From Mesorhizobium sp. NFR06 (GTDB taxonomy: Bacteria; Pseudomonadota; Alphaproteobacteria; Rhizobiales; Rhizobiaceae): a DNA stretch of 64,000 bases. Below are positions 1-8,304 of this stretch, one piece after another. The stretch covers positions 1-64,000 of the forward strand of contig NZ_FOVT01000021.1 of assembly GCF_900115245.1 (NCBI RefSeq). Reading direction: 5' to 3'. Every line of letters begins with the position of its first letter. Positions within the stretch are counted from its first letter, which is position 1. The notes under the pieces are model-generated. The model saw only the letters and a program-made list of their open reading frames with translations. It was not told where the DNA came from and ran no database searches. A program made the position numbers and the translations under genes.

Positions 1-270
1 CCAGCCAAGGTAGCGATGACGATAAAGCTCAAGCATCTCCTCGATCGCTTCCGCAGGCACCCGACGCGTCGAAATCTTGCCCAAACGCCGGTCGAGCAAC
101 CCTGCTTCCCCAGCCTCTTCGTAACGGTCACGGTAGCGGCGAAATTGCCGCTCCGACATGCCCAGCAACTCGCCTGCCTCCATCATCGAAAGATCGCCGC
201 CATTCCAGCGGCTAAGTACGTCCCGAAACTTCTGCATTCTCCGGCCCTGTAGCCATGCTGTCCGTCTCAT
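1..270 (-). CDS. Transposase, N-terminal 90 residues (partial, ISNCY-like)
   Basis: The frame opens at ATG 270, with a GGAGG six bases upstream, and stays open to the window edge, so the 3' part is missing. The translation begins MRRTAWLQGRRMQKFRDVLS and contains a helix-turn-helix of the kind ELLGMSERQFRRYRDRY at about residues 33-49, followed by GLLDRRLGK. This is the DNA-binding start typical of ISNCY-type transposases that are common in Mesorhizobium. Such enzymes cut and join element ends through a downstream DDE domain, which is not visible here. Whether the copy is intact cannot be judged. Confidence 0.75.
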   Translation of the reverse strand, partial: MRRTAWLQGRRMQKFRDVLSRWNGGDLSMMEAGELLGMSERQFRRYRDRYEEAGEAGLLDRRLGKISTRRVPAEAIEEMLELYRHRYLGW

Positions 271-336
271 CCCCAGCCTCCATGGGCTGGCAATAAAACC
301 GGACAACTCACGTGCTACCTAATCCGGACAACTCAT
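1..336 (-). mobile_element. End of an IS-type element (ISNCY-like), continuing past the left window edge
   Basis: The visible part holds the 5' end of a transposase reading leftward and about 65 bp of non-coding element end. The 12-mer CCGGACAACTCA occurs twice in the same orientation, at 299-310 and 324-335, as expected for transposase binding or terminal repeats. The far end lies outside the window, so the terminal inverted repeat and target duplication cannot be checked. The family assignment rests on the helix-turn-helix start of the transposase. The right boundary, set at the second repeat, is a guess. Confidence 0.6.
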
Positions 337-473
337 CTGCTTACGACAGTTGGAGCCTCGCGGGCTTGACTTTCCGGGCGCGTTCTTTATGTGTCGCGGC
401 AAGTTTCCCGCGTCCGGGCGTTTTCCCCGTGCTCCAGCGGCCAAAACTCCACGAACATTAACGGACGAAAATC

Positions 474-641
474 ATGGCTAAAGCCGCAAACATCAAGATC
501 AAGCTTCTGTCGACCGCCGACACCGGGTTCTTCTACGTTACGAGCAAGAACAGCCGTACCAAGACGGACAAGCTCTCGTTCCGCAAGTACGATCCGGTCG
601 CCAAGAAGCACGTCGAGTTCAAGGAAACCAAGATCAAGTAA
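474..641 (+). CDS. rpmG: 50S ribosomal protein L33
   Basis: A 55-residue basic protein beginning MAKAANIKIKLLSTADTGFF and ending ETKIK matches the full length of bacterial L33. L33 sits near the E site of the large ribosomal subunit. The zinc-binding CxxC pairs of the C+ paralogue are absent, so this is the zinc-independent type. It lies next to pleD/divK, an order known from rhizobia and Caulobacter. A perfect hairpin terminator follows 24 bp after the stop. The gene's promoter must lie in the roughly 140 bp between the IS end and the start codon. Confidence 0.97.
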   Translation: MAKAANIKIKLLSTADTGFFYVTSKNSRTKTDKLSFRKYDPVAKKHVEFKETKIK

Positions 642-665
642 TCTGGTTTATCCCGAGAAATCAAA

Positions 666-694
666 ACGCCGCCCCCTGGGCGGCGTTTTTGTTT
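666..694 (+). terminator. Rho-independent terminator of rpmG
   Basis: ACGCCGCCC (666-674) and GGGCGGCGT (678-686) form a nine-base-pair stem with a three-base loop, followed by TTTTGTTTT. On the minus strand the same hairpin is followed by a T-rich tract, so it could stop transcripts from both sides. Confidence 0.93.
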
Positions 695-1135
695 TCAGGG
701 ACCGTACGACGGAAACCCCGCGCCGCCGTTGAGCGCAAGGTCCGATGTTGGTTTTTAAAAAAAGGGGGCCGGTCGGCGTTTGGCAGCGGTACGAGGAGGC
801 CACTATGTGCCAGCGCCGGCCGGCCGACCCCACGGACCCAGGAGATGCGGCGGACCTGAGCATCATGGGGTGTTTGGAGCGAGCCGGCTAGTCTACCCTC
901 GTGCCGGTCTCGTCTTCTGTCCATGTGGTCGCAGATTTGCGCAAGACCTTATAAAAATCAACCATTTCTTAACCACCGCTCGCAAATCGCTTGGGTTAAG
1001 GTAAATTTGTAACCTTGTTGGGACGGCCGGGAATCAGCGCCGTTTGCAAAAGCCTGCCTCCCCTAAAGTGGGAACCGGTTTCGGGCCAGGCACGCGCAGA
1101 TCAAAATCCAAAGCGCACGGAGATCGCGACGCGCT
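695..1135. other. Non-coding stretch between rpmG and pleD; possible leftward small RNA or long 3' UTR
   Basis: No protein-coding frame here has a plausible start and composition. The stretch holds a strong minus-strand hairpin with a T tail (757-825) and an A+T-rich part at 945-1015. Around 1060-1085 there is a short sequence, AAGTGGGAACCGGTTTCGG, that resembles a worn fragment of a rhizobial intergenic repeat. The divK-pleD message, transcribed leftward, would run through this region to reach the hairpin. A separate small RNA ending there is equally possible. I saw no convincing -35/-10 pair. Confidence 0.5.
757..825 (-). terminator. Large hairpin with T tail, minus strand
   Basis: Bases 767-785 and 808-825 are complementary over about 17 pairs with one bulge. 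The core is GGCCGGTCGGCG against CGCCGGCCGGCC. Read on the minus strand the stem is followed by CCCCCTTTTTTT, the form of an intrinsic terminator. The 22-base loop reads, on the minus strand, with CCTCCT in the middle, which could pair with a ribosome binding site. It may end the divK-pleD transcript or a small RNA. Confidence 0.65.
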
Positions 1136-2509
1136 TCAGGCAGCTTTTGCCACCACCCGGTTGCGGCCGCCGCTTTTGGCTTCATAGAGCGCAAGGTCGG
1201 CTCGCTTCATCAGCGCGGCGACGCTGTCGGGCCCTTTCAGGAGCGAGGACACACCGACGCTGACCGTGACCTCGATGGCCTTGCCATCGGCGCCGATGGC
1301 AAAAGGCGCTTGCGCGATCTCGGCGCGGATGCGCTCGGCCACCTTCTCGGCGACCGCGCCCTCGGTGTCTGGCATCACCACGACAAACTCCTCGCCACCG
1401 AAGCGGCAGGCGAGATCGATGCCGCGCACATTCTTGCGCAGGCGCCTGGCGAACTCGCGCAGCACGTCGTCGCCGCCGTCATGGCCATGGGCGTCGTTGA
1501 TCGACTTGAAGCGATCGAGATCGGTGATCATCACCGACAGCGGCCGCCGCCGCGCCACGGCGCGATCGAACAGCGTCTGCAGATGGCTGTCGAGGTAGCG
1601 CCGGTTGTGCAGCGCGGTCAGGCCGTCGATCACCGCCATCTCGATGGTCAGGGCGACGCTGGCGCGCAATTGGTCGTTGTAGCGCTTGCGCCGCACCTGC
1701 GTGCGCAGGCGCGCCGTCAGCTCGTGCTGGTCGATCGGCCGGATCAGGTAATCATTGATGCCGAGCTCCAGGCCGCGCAGGATGCGGCCTTCCTCGCCCT
1801 CGTCGGCGAGCAGCATGATCGGCAGGAAGCGGGTGCGGTCGAGCGAACGCAGCTGCGAGCAGAGTCTGAGCGCATCGAAGTCGGAGAAGGCGGTCGAGAT
1901 CAGCACGCATTCGTACGCGGTCTCGGCCGCCTGGAAGAACCCGGCATTCGGATCGGTCGCGACATCGAGCTCTGCGCTGTTGCGCAGCATCTTCTGGATG
2001 CGCTCGACGGAAGATTTGCGCTCGTCGACGAGCAGCACCCTTGGCCTGGTGTCTTCGCTCGCGAAATCGCGGCTCAGAAGTTCTTCGATGCCGATGTTGC
2101 GCGTGGTCGAGGCGCGCAGCCGCAACTCATCGGTCAGCGACTTCAGCCTGACAAGGCTCTTCACACGCGTCATCAGCTGCAGGTCGTTGACCGGCTTGGT
2201 CAGGAAATCGTCCGCGCCGGCCTCGAGACCGCGCACCCGGTCCGAGACCTGGTCGAGCGCGGTGATCATGACGACGGGGATATGCGAGGTCGCCGGATCG
2301 CTCTTCAGGCGCTTGCAGACCTCGAACCCGTCCATTTCCGGCATCATCACGTCGAGCAGCACGACGTCGACCTTGCCGTTCTCACAGGTCTCGATCGCAT
2401 CCGGGCCGTTGTTGGCCGTCAGCACCTCGAAATACTCGGCAAGCAACCGAACCTCCAGCAGCCGCACATTGGCGGGGATGTCGTCGACGACGAGGATCCG
2501 CGCGGTCAT
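1136..2509 (-). CDS. pleD: PleD-type response regulator / diguanylate cyclase
   Basis: The 457-residue protein has the PleD layout: REC1 (about 1-120, phospho-acceptor D53 in LLDVMMPEMDG), REC2 (about 155-275) and GGDEF (about 290-455). REC2 lacks the acceptor aspartate (VLISTAF), as in PleD, where it serves as a dimer adaptor. The cyclase signature GGEEF is at 371-375, and the inhibitory I-site RGID at 362-365 is intact. The protein should therefore make c-di-GMP from two GTP and be product-inhibited. It follows divK by 33 bp on the same strand, the conserved pair controlling the swarmer-to-stalked or polar programme in alphaproteobacteria. Confidence 0.96.
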   Translation of the reverse strand: MTARILVVDDIPANVRLLEVRLLAEYFEVLTANNGPDAIETCENGKVDVVLLDVMMPEMDGFEVCKRLKSDPATSHIPVVMITALDQVSDRVRGLEAGADDFLTKPVNDLQLMTRVKSLVRLKSLTDELRLRASTTRNIGIEELLSRDFASEDTRPRVLLVDERKSSVERIQKMLRNSAELDVATDPNAGFFQAAETAYECVLISTAFSDFDALRLCSQLRSLDRTRFLPIMLLADEGEEGRILRGLELGINDYLIRPIDQHELTARLRTQVRRKRYNDQLRASVALTIEMAVIDGLTALHNRRYLDSHLQTLFDRAVARRRPLSVMITDLDRFKSINDAHGHDGGDDVLREFARRLRKNVRGIDLACRFGGEEFVVVMPDTEGAVAEKVAERIRAEIAQAPFAIGADGKAIEVTVSVGVSSLLKGPDSVAALMKRADLALYEAKSGGRNRVVAKAA

Positions 2510-2542
2510 CTCACAAGGCTCCGGTTCTGCTGGTCTCAGGCA

Positions 2543-2914
2543 TCAGGCATCGCCCAGATAGGATTTGATCGTCTCGATGAAGCGGGGCACCGAGATCGGC
2601 TTGGAAATATAGGCCTCGCAGCCACCCTGGCGGATGCGCTCCTCATCGCCTTTCATGGCGAAGGCGGTGACGGCGATGACTGGAATCGAATGCAGTTCGT
2701 CGTCCTCCTTCAGCCATTTGGTCACTTCCAGGCCTGACACTTCGGGCAACTGGATGTCCATCAGGATGAGGTCCGGCCGGTGCTGGCGCGCGAGATCCAG
2801 CGCCTCCAGCCCATTGCGGGTGCGAACCGTGTCGTAACCGCTGGCTTCGATGAGGTCCCGAAAGAGCTTCATATTGAGCTCATTGTCCTCGACGATCATG
2901 ACCTTCTTAGCCAT
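2543..2914 (-). CDS. divK: Single-domain cell-cycle response regulator DivK
   Basis: This is a 123-residue stand-alone receiver domain beginning MAKKVMIVEDNELNMKLF. It has the acidic pair near residues 10-11, phospho-acceptor D53 (LILMDIQLP) and the conserved lysine in YISKPIS. There is no output domain. DivK in Caulobacter and rhizobia is phosphorylated by PleC/DivJ kinases and feeds through DivL/CckA to CtrA. The length and the partnership with pleD directly downstream make the assignment secure. The upstream 240 bp, toward the divergent DUF3572 gene, must hold the promoter. Confidence 0.96.
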   Translation of the reverse strand: MAKKVMIVEDNELNMKLFRDLIEASGYDTVRTRNGLEALDLARQHRPDLILMDIQLPEVSGLEVTKWLKEDDELHSIPVIAVTAFAMKGDEERIRQGGCEAYISKPISVPRFIETIKSYLGDA

Positions 2915-3153
2915 CTATTTCCCGTTCCGACCGCCCTCGAAGCCGAAGGCCGTCGCAATGCGTCCCCGCGGACCGCACCCAACCCTTTTCCACTCTAGCC
3001 CAATATGATTGACGAAACGGAAACCGGAGGTTGGAAAGCTGCATCAATTCCACCTTCGGACGTGGTACGGGAGAGAGCGGAGGCTTGCCGCAAGCGACGC
3101 TTGCCGTTACTGCGGAGAGAGACTCAAAAAAATCCACTGTTCCAAAGGTAATG

Positions 3154-3453
3154 ATGGCGAACGCAGCGTCAATGCGCGAGGAAGCGGAAACCATTGCCGT
3201 CAGGGCGCTGGGCTTCGTCGCCGCCGACCCCGAACTCCTGCCCCGCTTCCTGGCGATCACCGGCATCGACGCGCAGTCGATCCGTAAGGCCGCCGCGGAG
3301 CCCGGCTTCCTTGCCGGCGTTCTGCAATTCATCCTCGCCCACGAGCCGACGCTTCTGCGCTTCGCCGAGGAGACCGGCACCCCGCCGGCCGCCATCGGCA
3401 AGGCGCTGCGCGCGCTGCCGCTCGGCAATGACGATCACGAGCGCTCGACGTGA
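3154..3453 (+). CDS. DUF3572-type small conserved protein
   Basis: About 99 residues, helical, with the core REEAETIAVRALGFVAADPE and LPRFLAITGID. This resembles the DUF3572 family found next to divK in Hyphomicrobiales. Its function is unknown. The frame is open further upstream, but the AAAGG at 3144-3148 favours the ATG at 3151 or 3154; 3154 gives the better spacing. It is divergent from divK and overlaps the following HAD gene by four bases (GTGA), so the two are probably translated together. Confidence 0.8.
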   Translation: MANAASMREEAETIAVRALGFVAADPELLPRFLAITGIDAQSIRKAAAEPGFLAGVLQFILAHEPTLLRFAEETGTPPAAIGKALRALPLGNDDHERST

Positions 3454-4103
3454 GCGACGATCCCGAGACCGCGCGGCAGATCGAAGAGCTTGCCGCCGAC
3501 GACCGGCCCCTGCTGGTGCTCGACGTCGACGATGTCGTGCTCGAATTCGTCCGGCCCTTCCCGCATTTCCTGAAAACACGCGGCTTCGGGCTGACGCTGG
3601 CCTCCTTTCGCCTCACCGGCAACATCGCCGAGACGGCGACCGGCCGGCTGATCGAACAGCCGGAAGTGACGGCGCTTCTCGGCGAGTTCTTCGACACCCA
3701 GGCCGATTGGCAAAGCATTACCGACGGTGCCGCGGACGCGCTGGCGATGCTCAGCCAAGGCGCCGAGATCGTCATGCTGACCGCCATGCCGCACAAGCAT
3801 CGGGCCGTACGCCGCGCACATCTCGATGCGCTGGGGCTCAATTACCCGCTGTTGACGACGGAGATGGCCAAGGGTCCGGCGATCGCGAAATTGCGCGGCG
3901 CAAACGGCCGACCGGTCGCCTTCGTCGACGACCAGCCCTCCAACCTTGTCTCGGCGCGCAATTCCGTTACGGACGCGCACCTCTTCCATCTGATGGCCGA
4001 CAACTCTCTGCGCGCCTTCCTGCCGCCGACGCCCGAGGACATCATCTCGGTCGAGGACTGGCGCGAGGCGGCGCCGAAGATCGCTGGCGCCCTCGGGCTT
4101 TAG
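3450..4103 (+). CDS. HAD-superfamily hydrolase-like protein
   Basis: A 217-residue protein beginning at GTG, overlapping the stop of the gene before. The HAD nucleophile motif is seen as LDVDD (D25, D27). Motif II may be the threonine in IVMLTAMP, and a late acidic pair is found in FVDDQPSN. It is a soluble protein without signal peptide. The HAD fold usually transfers phosphoryl groups from small metabolites, but the substrate cannot be told from the sequence. It ends nine bases from the convergent gene at 4113. Confidence 0.75.
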   Translation: MSDDPETARQIEELAADDRPLLVLDVDDVVLEFVRPFPHFLKTRGFGLTLASFRLTGNIAETATGRLIEQPEVTALLGEFFDTQADWQSITDGAADALAMLSQGAEIVMLTAMPHKHRAVRRAHLDALGLNYPLLTTEMAKGPAIAKLRGANGRPVAFVDDQPSNLVSARNSVTDAHLFHLMADNSLRAFLPPTPEDIISVEDWREAAPKIAGALGL

Positions 4104-4112
4104 CGCAAGCGC

Positions 4113-5690
4113 TCAGGGCTGCAGCTTCGCGCCCGCCCCGCCATTGTCCCCACCGTCCGAATCGTCGCCGCCGGTGGAATTGTCGGTTCCGTTCGCGCCG
4201 TCATCACCGCTCGAACCATCCTGGCCCGCGCCGTCGTTCTGGACTTCATCCGGTCCCTTCAGCATGGCGCCGTTGACCGTGACGGACCCATCGGCCTTGG
4301 TGTTGATCATCCACTCCAGCCGGCCGTCCGGCAGCGTCTTGCCAAAGCCTTTGACGGCCAATGCAAATGGGAAGGCCTGCGCCATCTGCACATCGCTCTT
4401 GGCTCCTTCCTTCAGGGCATCGACGATCTTGTCATAGCCGGCGACGTCGATAGTGACGGTCGCATCGGGTTTTTCGCCGGGAAACGTCATCTCGCCTTCC
4501 ATCGCGACTTCGATGCCGGCGTTCTTCACCGTGCTGTGCCCGATCACGACCTTTGGATTCTTGGCCGTGAAATCAGCGACCAAAGCCTTGCCGAACTCGT
4601 CCGACAGCGGCGGATTCTTATTGAGATCAAAGGCTTCGATCGCTTTTTTCGCCATAGTGTTGAGATCGATATTGGCGCCGCCAAAGTTCAGGTCAATGTC
4701 CGTCGGCAACAGCGGGACCGTCCATTCGGGCAGGGTCTGATGCGGGATGGTCAGGCCGCTAGCCTTGATCGCGTAATCGACTTTGCCGTTCTGGGAGACA
4801 CCGTCCATGCCGAACGCGGTGCTGAATTGCGCGGCTCCGAACTTGCCGACAGGGCTCTCCACTTCGAAATCCTTGAAGCCGTAATTGCCGTCGATCCTTT
4901 CCCAAATCGGCAGTGCGGCGAGCATGAGCGATTTGAGTTCAGCCTGGTTCGCCTTGAGTTTGGCTTCGTCCTCATTGGCCACGGCAAAGGCGAGCAGATC
5001 GAGCAACGGCTTCGTCCGCACGCCTTTGCCCTTCGCGTCAACGGAAAGTTCCGGCGTTTTCAAGGTCAGCGGAAAATTCATGCCGCTGTCGGCGTCCTCG
5101 ATCTTGATCGTTTCGACGAAGCTCGACACCTTTTGCGTGGCGGTGAAGTCGACGCCGCCATTGGCGGACTTGGTCGCCGTGAGCGTAGCGGTGCCGGCGC
5201 CCGTCGAGACATCGGCCTGTTGCTTGGCTTCCCGGGACGCCATCGTCATCCCGCCCAACGAACTGGTCGCGCTGGTGAAGGCCGCGAGAGCCGGATCGTA
5301 GACGCCAGTTGCCTTGCCGTCCTTGATCGTGAACTCCATGCTCTGATGGCCTTCCGGCCCATCGAACTCGAAGGATGCGCCCTGCGAAAAATTCGACGAG
5401 ACATCCCATGATTGGTCGCTGCGCGGCTTCACCATCAATGCGTATGGCGCCATGTCGAATTTCAGAAGCTTTTGCTCCGGCAGCGCACTGACGAGCGCTT
5501 TGACGTCCAGCGCGATCTTGTAGGCGTCGCCCTCGACCGAAACCTTGAGCACGCCCTTGTCGAAAGCCTGTTTGCCGAAATAGCGCGCCAGATTGTCGGA
5601 AAGCTGCTTGGCGCCTTGATTGTCTACGGTCTGGGCAAAAGCGGGCGCGCTGAGCGCAAGGGCAACAACAAGTGGCAAAATACGCTTCAC
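4113..5690 (-). CDS. Large exported protein of unknown function with an acidic glycine-rich tail
   Basis: The protein has 525 residues. A signal peptide (MKRILPLVVALALSAPAFAQ) is followed by a long beta-rich region of alternating short strands and then a C-terminal tail of about 45 residues made of Gly, Asp, Asn and Ser. There are no cysteines or transmembrane segments in the mature part. It recalls periplasmic DUF2125-type proteins of rhizobia, but I am not certain of that. The tail is low complexity and looks disordered and possibly calcium- or surface-binding (inference only). The gene stands alone between a convergent HAD gene and a GNAT gene. Confidence 0.7.
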   Translation of the reverse strand: MKRILPLVVALALSAPAFAQTVDNQGAKQLSDNLARYFGKQAFDKGVLKVSVEGDAYKIALDVKALVSALPEQKLLKFDMAPYALMVKPRSDQSWDVSSNFSQGASFEFDGPEGHQSMEFTIKDGKATGVYDPALAAFTSATSSLGGMTMASREAKQQADVSTGAGTATLTATKSANGGVDFTATQKVSSFVETIKIEDADSGMNFPLTLKTPELSVDAKGKGVRTKPLLDLLAFAVANEDEAKLKANQAELKSLMLAALPIWERIDGNYGFKDFEVESPVGKFGAAQFSTAFGMDGVSQNGKVDYAIKASGLTIPHQTLPEWTVPLLPTDIDLNFGGANIDLNTMAKKAIEAFDLNKNPPLSDEFGKALVADFTAKNPKVVIGHSTVKNAGIEVAMEGEMTFPGEKPDATVTIDVAGYDKIVDALKEGAKSDVQMAQAFPFALAVKGFGKTLPDGRLEWMINTKADGSVTVNGAMLKGPDEVQNDGAGQDGSSGDDGANGTDNSTGGDDSDGGDNGGAGAKLQP

Positions 5691-5792
5691 GTTGGTTCTC
5701 CGTGGTCTCGGAAGACGAGATGATTTGCGCTTCTGGTAGGTATGAAGCGTTACAGCCGCAAGACGATCACCCTATGCTAAAACACCGCCCGG

Positions 5793-6368
5793 CTAAAGCA
5801 CCAGCCGCATCAGTGGCCGGCCGGGCTTGCGCTCCACGAGTCGCTCGAAGCCAGCCTTCTCAAAAACCCTCGATGAGCCGACGAAAAGCCCGATCGAACG
5901 CGAATCGCGCGACAGGTCGATCGGGCACGCCTCCAGCAACCTGGCGCCGTTCTCGCGGGCGAAGGCGATGCCGCCCTCGACGAGACGATGCGAGATGCCC
6001 CGGCCCCGCGCCTTGACGCGGATGAAGAAGCACGAAATCGCCCAGACATGCGGGTCGCCGGCATCGGCGGGATCGATCGGCGCCGAGCCCCTGCCCTGGT
6101 TGTTCCACTCCGGCACGTCGGCGCGCGGACCGACCTGCATCCAGCCGACGGCCTTGCCGTCCTCGAACGCCAAAAGCCCCAGCGGCGGGCCTGCCTCGAT
6201 TCGCGCTTTGATGAGATCCTTGTTGCGCTCCTTGTCGCTGGCGCGTCGTTCCGTCGGCGCCAGCCGGAAATGCGTGCACCAGCAGCCGTAGCAAGCGCCT
6301 TGCTTGCCAAACAGATCCTCGAAGTCGGGCCAGCGCTCAGGGGTCAGCGGTGCTATGGTCGTGCTCAT
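5793..6368 (-). CDS. GNAT-family N-acetyltransferase
   Basis: A 191-residue protein beginning MSTTIAPLTPERWPDFEDLF. The acetyl-CoA binding segment is seen as FFIRVKARGRGISHRLVEGG (motif A, R/Q-x-x-G-x-G/A) with the downstream helix IAFARENGARLLEACP. The short GACYGCWC segment near the N-terminus is a cysteine pair seen in this GNAT subfamily. The start at 6368 is chosen because GGGGAG lies six bases upstream; an earlier in-frame codon has no such site. The substrate is unknown. It is divergent from dinB with a short shared control region. Confidence 0.85.
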   Translation of the reverse strand: MSTTIAPLTPERWPDFEDLFGKQGACYGCWCTHFRLAPTERRASDKERNKDLIKARIEAGPPLGLLAFEDGKAVGWMQVGPRADVPEWNNQGRGSAPIDPADAGDPHVWAISCFFIRVKARGRGISHRLVEGGIAFARENGARLLEACPIDLSRDSRSIGLFVGSSRVFEKAGFERLVERKPGRPLMRLVL

Positions 6369-6445
6369 GCGTTCTCCCCAGGCCAAGCTTGTTGCCAGCC
6401 CTGCGCTGTCGTACCATTGCATTTGTTCTCTTTATGTTCGCAGCG

Positions 6446-7762
6446 ATGGCGGCTCCTGTCAACAATCCCGAACACGGTTTTTGCCGTGACTGCCTGGCAT
6501 TCCAGCGCAGCGAGGCGCGTCGCTGCGATCGCTGCGGCAGCCCACGCCTTGTCCGCCATGCCGAGCTCTATCGGCTCAGGATCGCCCATATCGATTGCGA
6601 CGCCTTCTACGCCGCGATCGAAAAGCGCGACAATCCGGCGCTGAAGGACAGGCCGGTCATCGTCGGCGGCGGCCGGCGAGGCGTCGTTTCCACTGCCTGC
6701 TATATCGCCCGCATCCAGGGCGTTCGCTCGGCCATGCCGATGTTCAAGGCGCTCGAACTGTGCCCGGAGGCGGCGGTGATCCCGCCCAACATGGAAAAAT
6801 GTGTCGGTGTCGGGCGCGAAGTCCGCGCGTTGATGCAGGCGCTGACGCCGCAGGTCGAGCCGCTGTCGATCGACGAAGCCTTTCTCGACCTCGCCGGCAC
6901 CGAGCGGCTGCACGGCATGCCGCCGGCGCTGGTGCTGGCCCGCTTCGCGCAGACGGTGGAAAAGGAACTCGGCATCACCGTTTCGGCCGGCCTCTCCTAC
7001 TGCAAGTTCCTCGCCAAGATCGCTTCGGATTTCCGCAAGCCGCGCGGTTTTTCGGTGATCGGCGAGGCCGAGGCGCCAAGTTTCCTCGCCGCCCAGCCGG
7101 TGACGCTGATCTGGGGCGTCGGCAAGGCGCTGGCCGCGACGCTGGAGCGCGATGGCATCCGCATGATCGCCCAGTTGCAGCGGATGGAACGCGGCGAGCT
7201 GATGCGCCGCTATGGCGTCATGGGCGACCGGCTCTATCGGCTTTCGCGTGGCGAGGACGACCGCCCGGTCGATCCCGGCGGGGATGCCAAAAGCGTCTCG
7301 GCCGAAACCACCTTCGACACCGACATCGCCGCCCTGGCGGAACTGGTGCCCGTGCTGCGCGGCCTGTCGGAAAAAGTCTCGGCGCGGTTGAAGAAATCCG
7401 GCATCGCCGGACGCACCGTGGTGCTGAAGTTGAAGACTCAGGATTTCAGGACCCGCACCCGCAACCGACAGCTTGGCAATCCAACCCAGCTGGCCGACCG
7501 CATTTTCCAGACCGGTCTCGACCTGTTGCGCCGCGAGGCCGACGGCACCAGGTTTCGCCTGCTCGGCATCGGCGTCAGCGACCTCTCGGACGATGAAAAG
7601 GCCGATCCGCCCGATCTGGTCGACGTCCAGTCGCGCAAGCGCGCGCTGGCCGAAGGCGCGATGGACACGTTGCGCGACAAGTTTGGCCGGAATGCCGTCG
7701 AGACCGGCTACACATTCGGCAAAGGCCGAAGCGCCAACCCGCCCGAGCCGCTCGAGGATTGA
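6446..7762 (+). CDS. dinB: DNA polymerase IV (Y family) with N-terminal zinc ribbon
   Basis: About 438 residues. The Y-family catalytic core is clear: HIDCDAFYA (D50) and SIDEAF (D143, E144). Palm/fingers, thumb and little finger domains follow in order. DinB enzymes copy past lesions without proofreading. In front of the polymerase core is a four-cysteine ribbon (C13, C16, C27, C30; CxxC-x10-CxxC), which most DinB proteins lack. No strong ribosome site distinguishes the possible starts; ATG 6446 is chosen because it keeps the ribbon and avoids a hydrophobic leader. It converges on an exported-protein gene 12 bp away. Confidence 0.93.
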   Translation: MAAPVNNPEHGFCRDCLAFQRSEARRCDRCGSPRLVRHAELYRLRIAHIDCDAFYAAIEKRDNPALKDRPVIVGGGRRGVVSTACYIARIQGVRSAMPMFKALELCPEAAVIPPNMEKCVGVGREVRALMQALTPQVEPLSIDEAFLDLAGTERLHGMPPALVLARFAQTVEKELGITVSAGLSYCKFLAKIASDFRKPRGFSVIGEAEAPSFLAAQPVTLIWGVGKALAATLERDGIRMIAQLQRMERGELMRRYGVMGDRLYRLSRGEDDRPVDPGGDAKSVSAETTFDTDIAALAELVPVLRGLSEKVSARLKKSGIAGRTVVLKLKTQDFRTRTRNRQLGNPTQLADRIFQTGLDLLRREADGTRFRLLGIGVSDLSDDEKADPPDLVDVQSRKRALAEGAMDTLRDKFGRNAVETGYTFGKGRSANPPEPLED

Positions 7763-7774
7763 GGATCGGACCAG

Positions 7775-8281
7775 TCAGGATCGCGTCAGATCGATGCGGC
7801 TCGTCACCACCATCTTGCCGGTCGCCGGATCCATATCGGTCACTGTCATGCGCATGTTGTCCGGCCCGATCTTTTCAACGGTCAGCTCCGCGTCGCGGTC
7901 GCCATTGACGATTTTCGCCCAATGGATGTCGAGGTTGATGGCGTCGCCCTTGCGGCTTCCGCTGAGGCCGGCAGGTCCGCTGCGTGAGCCGATATAGGTG
8001 CCAGTGTAGTTCGCGCCGCTGACCGTCAGGTCTGCGCGGATTTCCCGCCTCATGACCAACAGGGCACGGCAGGTGCCGTCAAGCGACAGCGAGTTCGCCG
8101 TCGCACCCGAGGTGAAGGTACAGTTGACGTTCATCGCCAGCGTGTTCGTCCTGATCCTGACCGTTCCCTTGCCGGAGAACTTTCCTTGCAGCGAGCTCAG
8201 GAAAGCCGCCTCATCGGCATGCGCGCCCGTCGAGCAAATAAGGCAAGCAGCGGCCAGCAAAGCGGCGGTCGATCTCGTCAA
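7775..8281 (-). CDS. Small exported protein of unknown function
   Basis: A 168-residue protein with a cleavable signal peptide (MTRSTAALLAAACLICSTGAHA). The rest is beta-rich: LQGKFSGKGTVRIRTN, then several short strands with a pair of cysteines (VNCTF and GTCRALL) that may form a disulphide in the periplasm. The shape suggests a small periplasmic beta-barrel or lipocalin-like protein, but no family is recognised with confidence. It converges with dinB and is divergent from the DMT transporter, with a palindromic repeat between them. Confidence 0.7.
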   Translation of the reverse strand: MTRSTAALLAAACLICSTGAHADEAAFLSSLQGKFSGKGTVRIRTNTLAMNVNCTFTSGATANSLSLDGTCRALLVMRREIRADLTVSGANYTGTYIGSRSGPAGLSGSRKGDAINLDIHWAKIVNGDRDAELTVEKIGPDNMRMTVTDMDPATGKMVVTSRIDLTRS

Positions 8282-8304
8282 GACATCCCCTCTCGCGATT
8301 ATCG

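Noticed and set aside
820..900. Resemblance to the 4.5S signal recognition particle RNA (minus-strand TCAGGTCCG)
   Set aside because: The required GGAAGGAAGCAG core is missing; only a short match remains.
965..1005. Two TTAA boxes as a possible CtrA site near pleD
   Set aside because: The spacing is 23 bases; CtrA sites need seven.
1310..2737. A 475-codon open frame opposite pleD and divK
   Set aside because: It crosses two known genes and has no recognisable domains.
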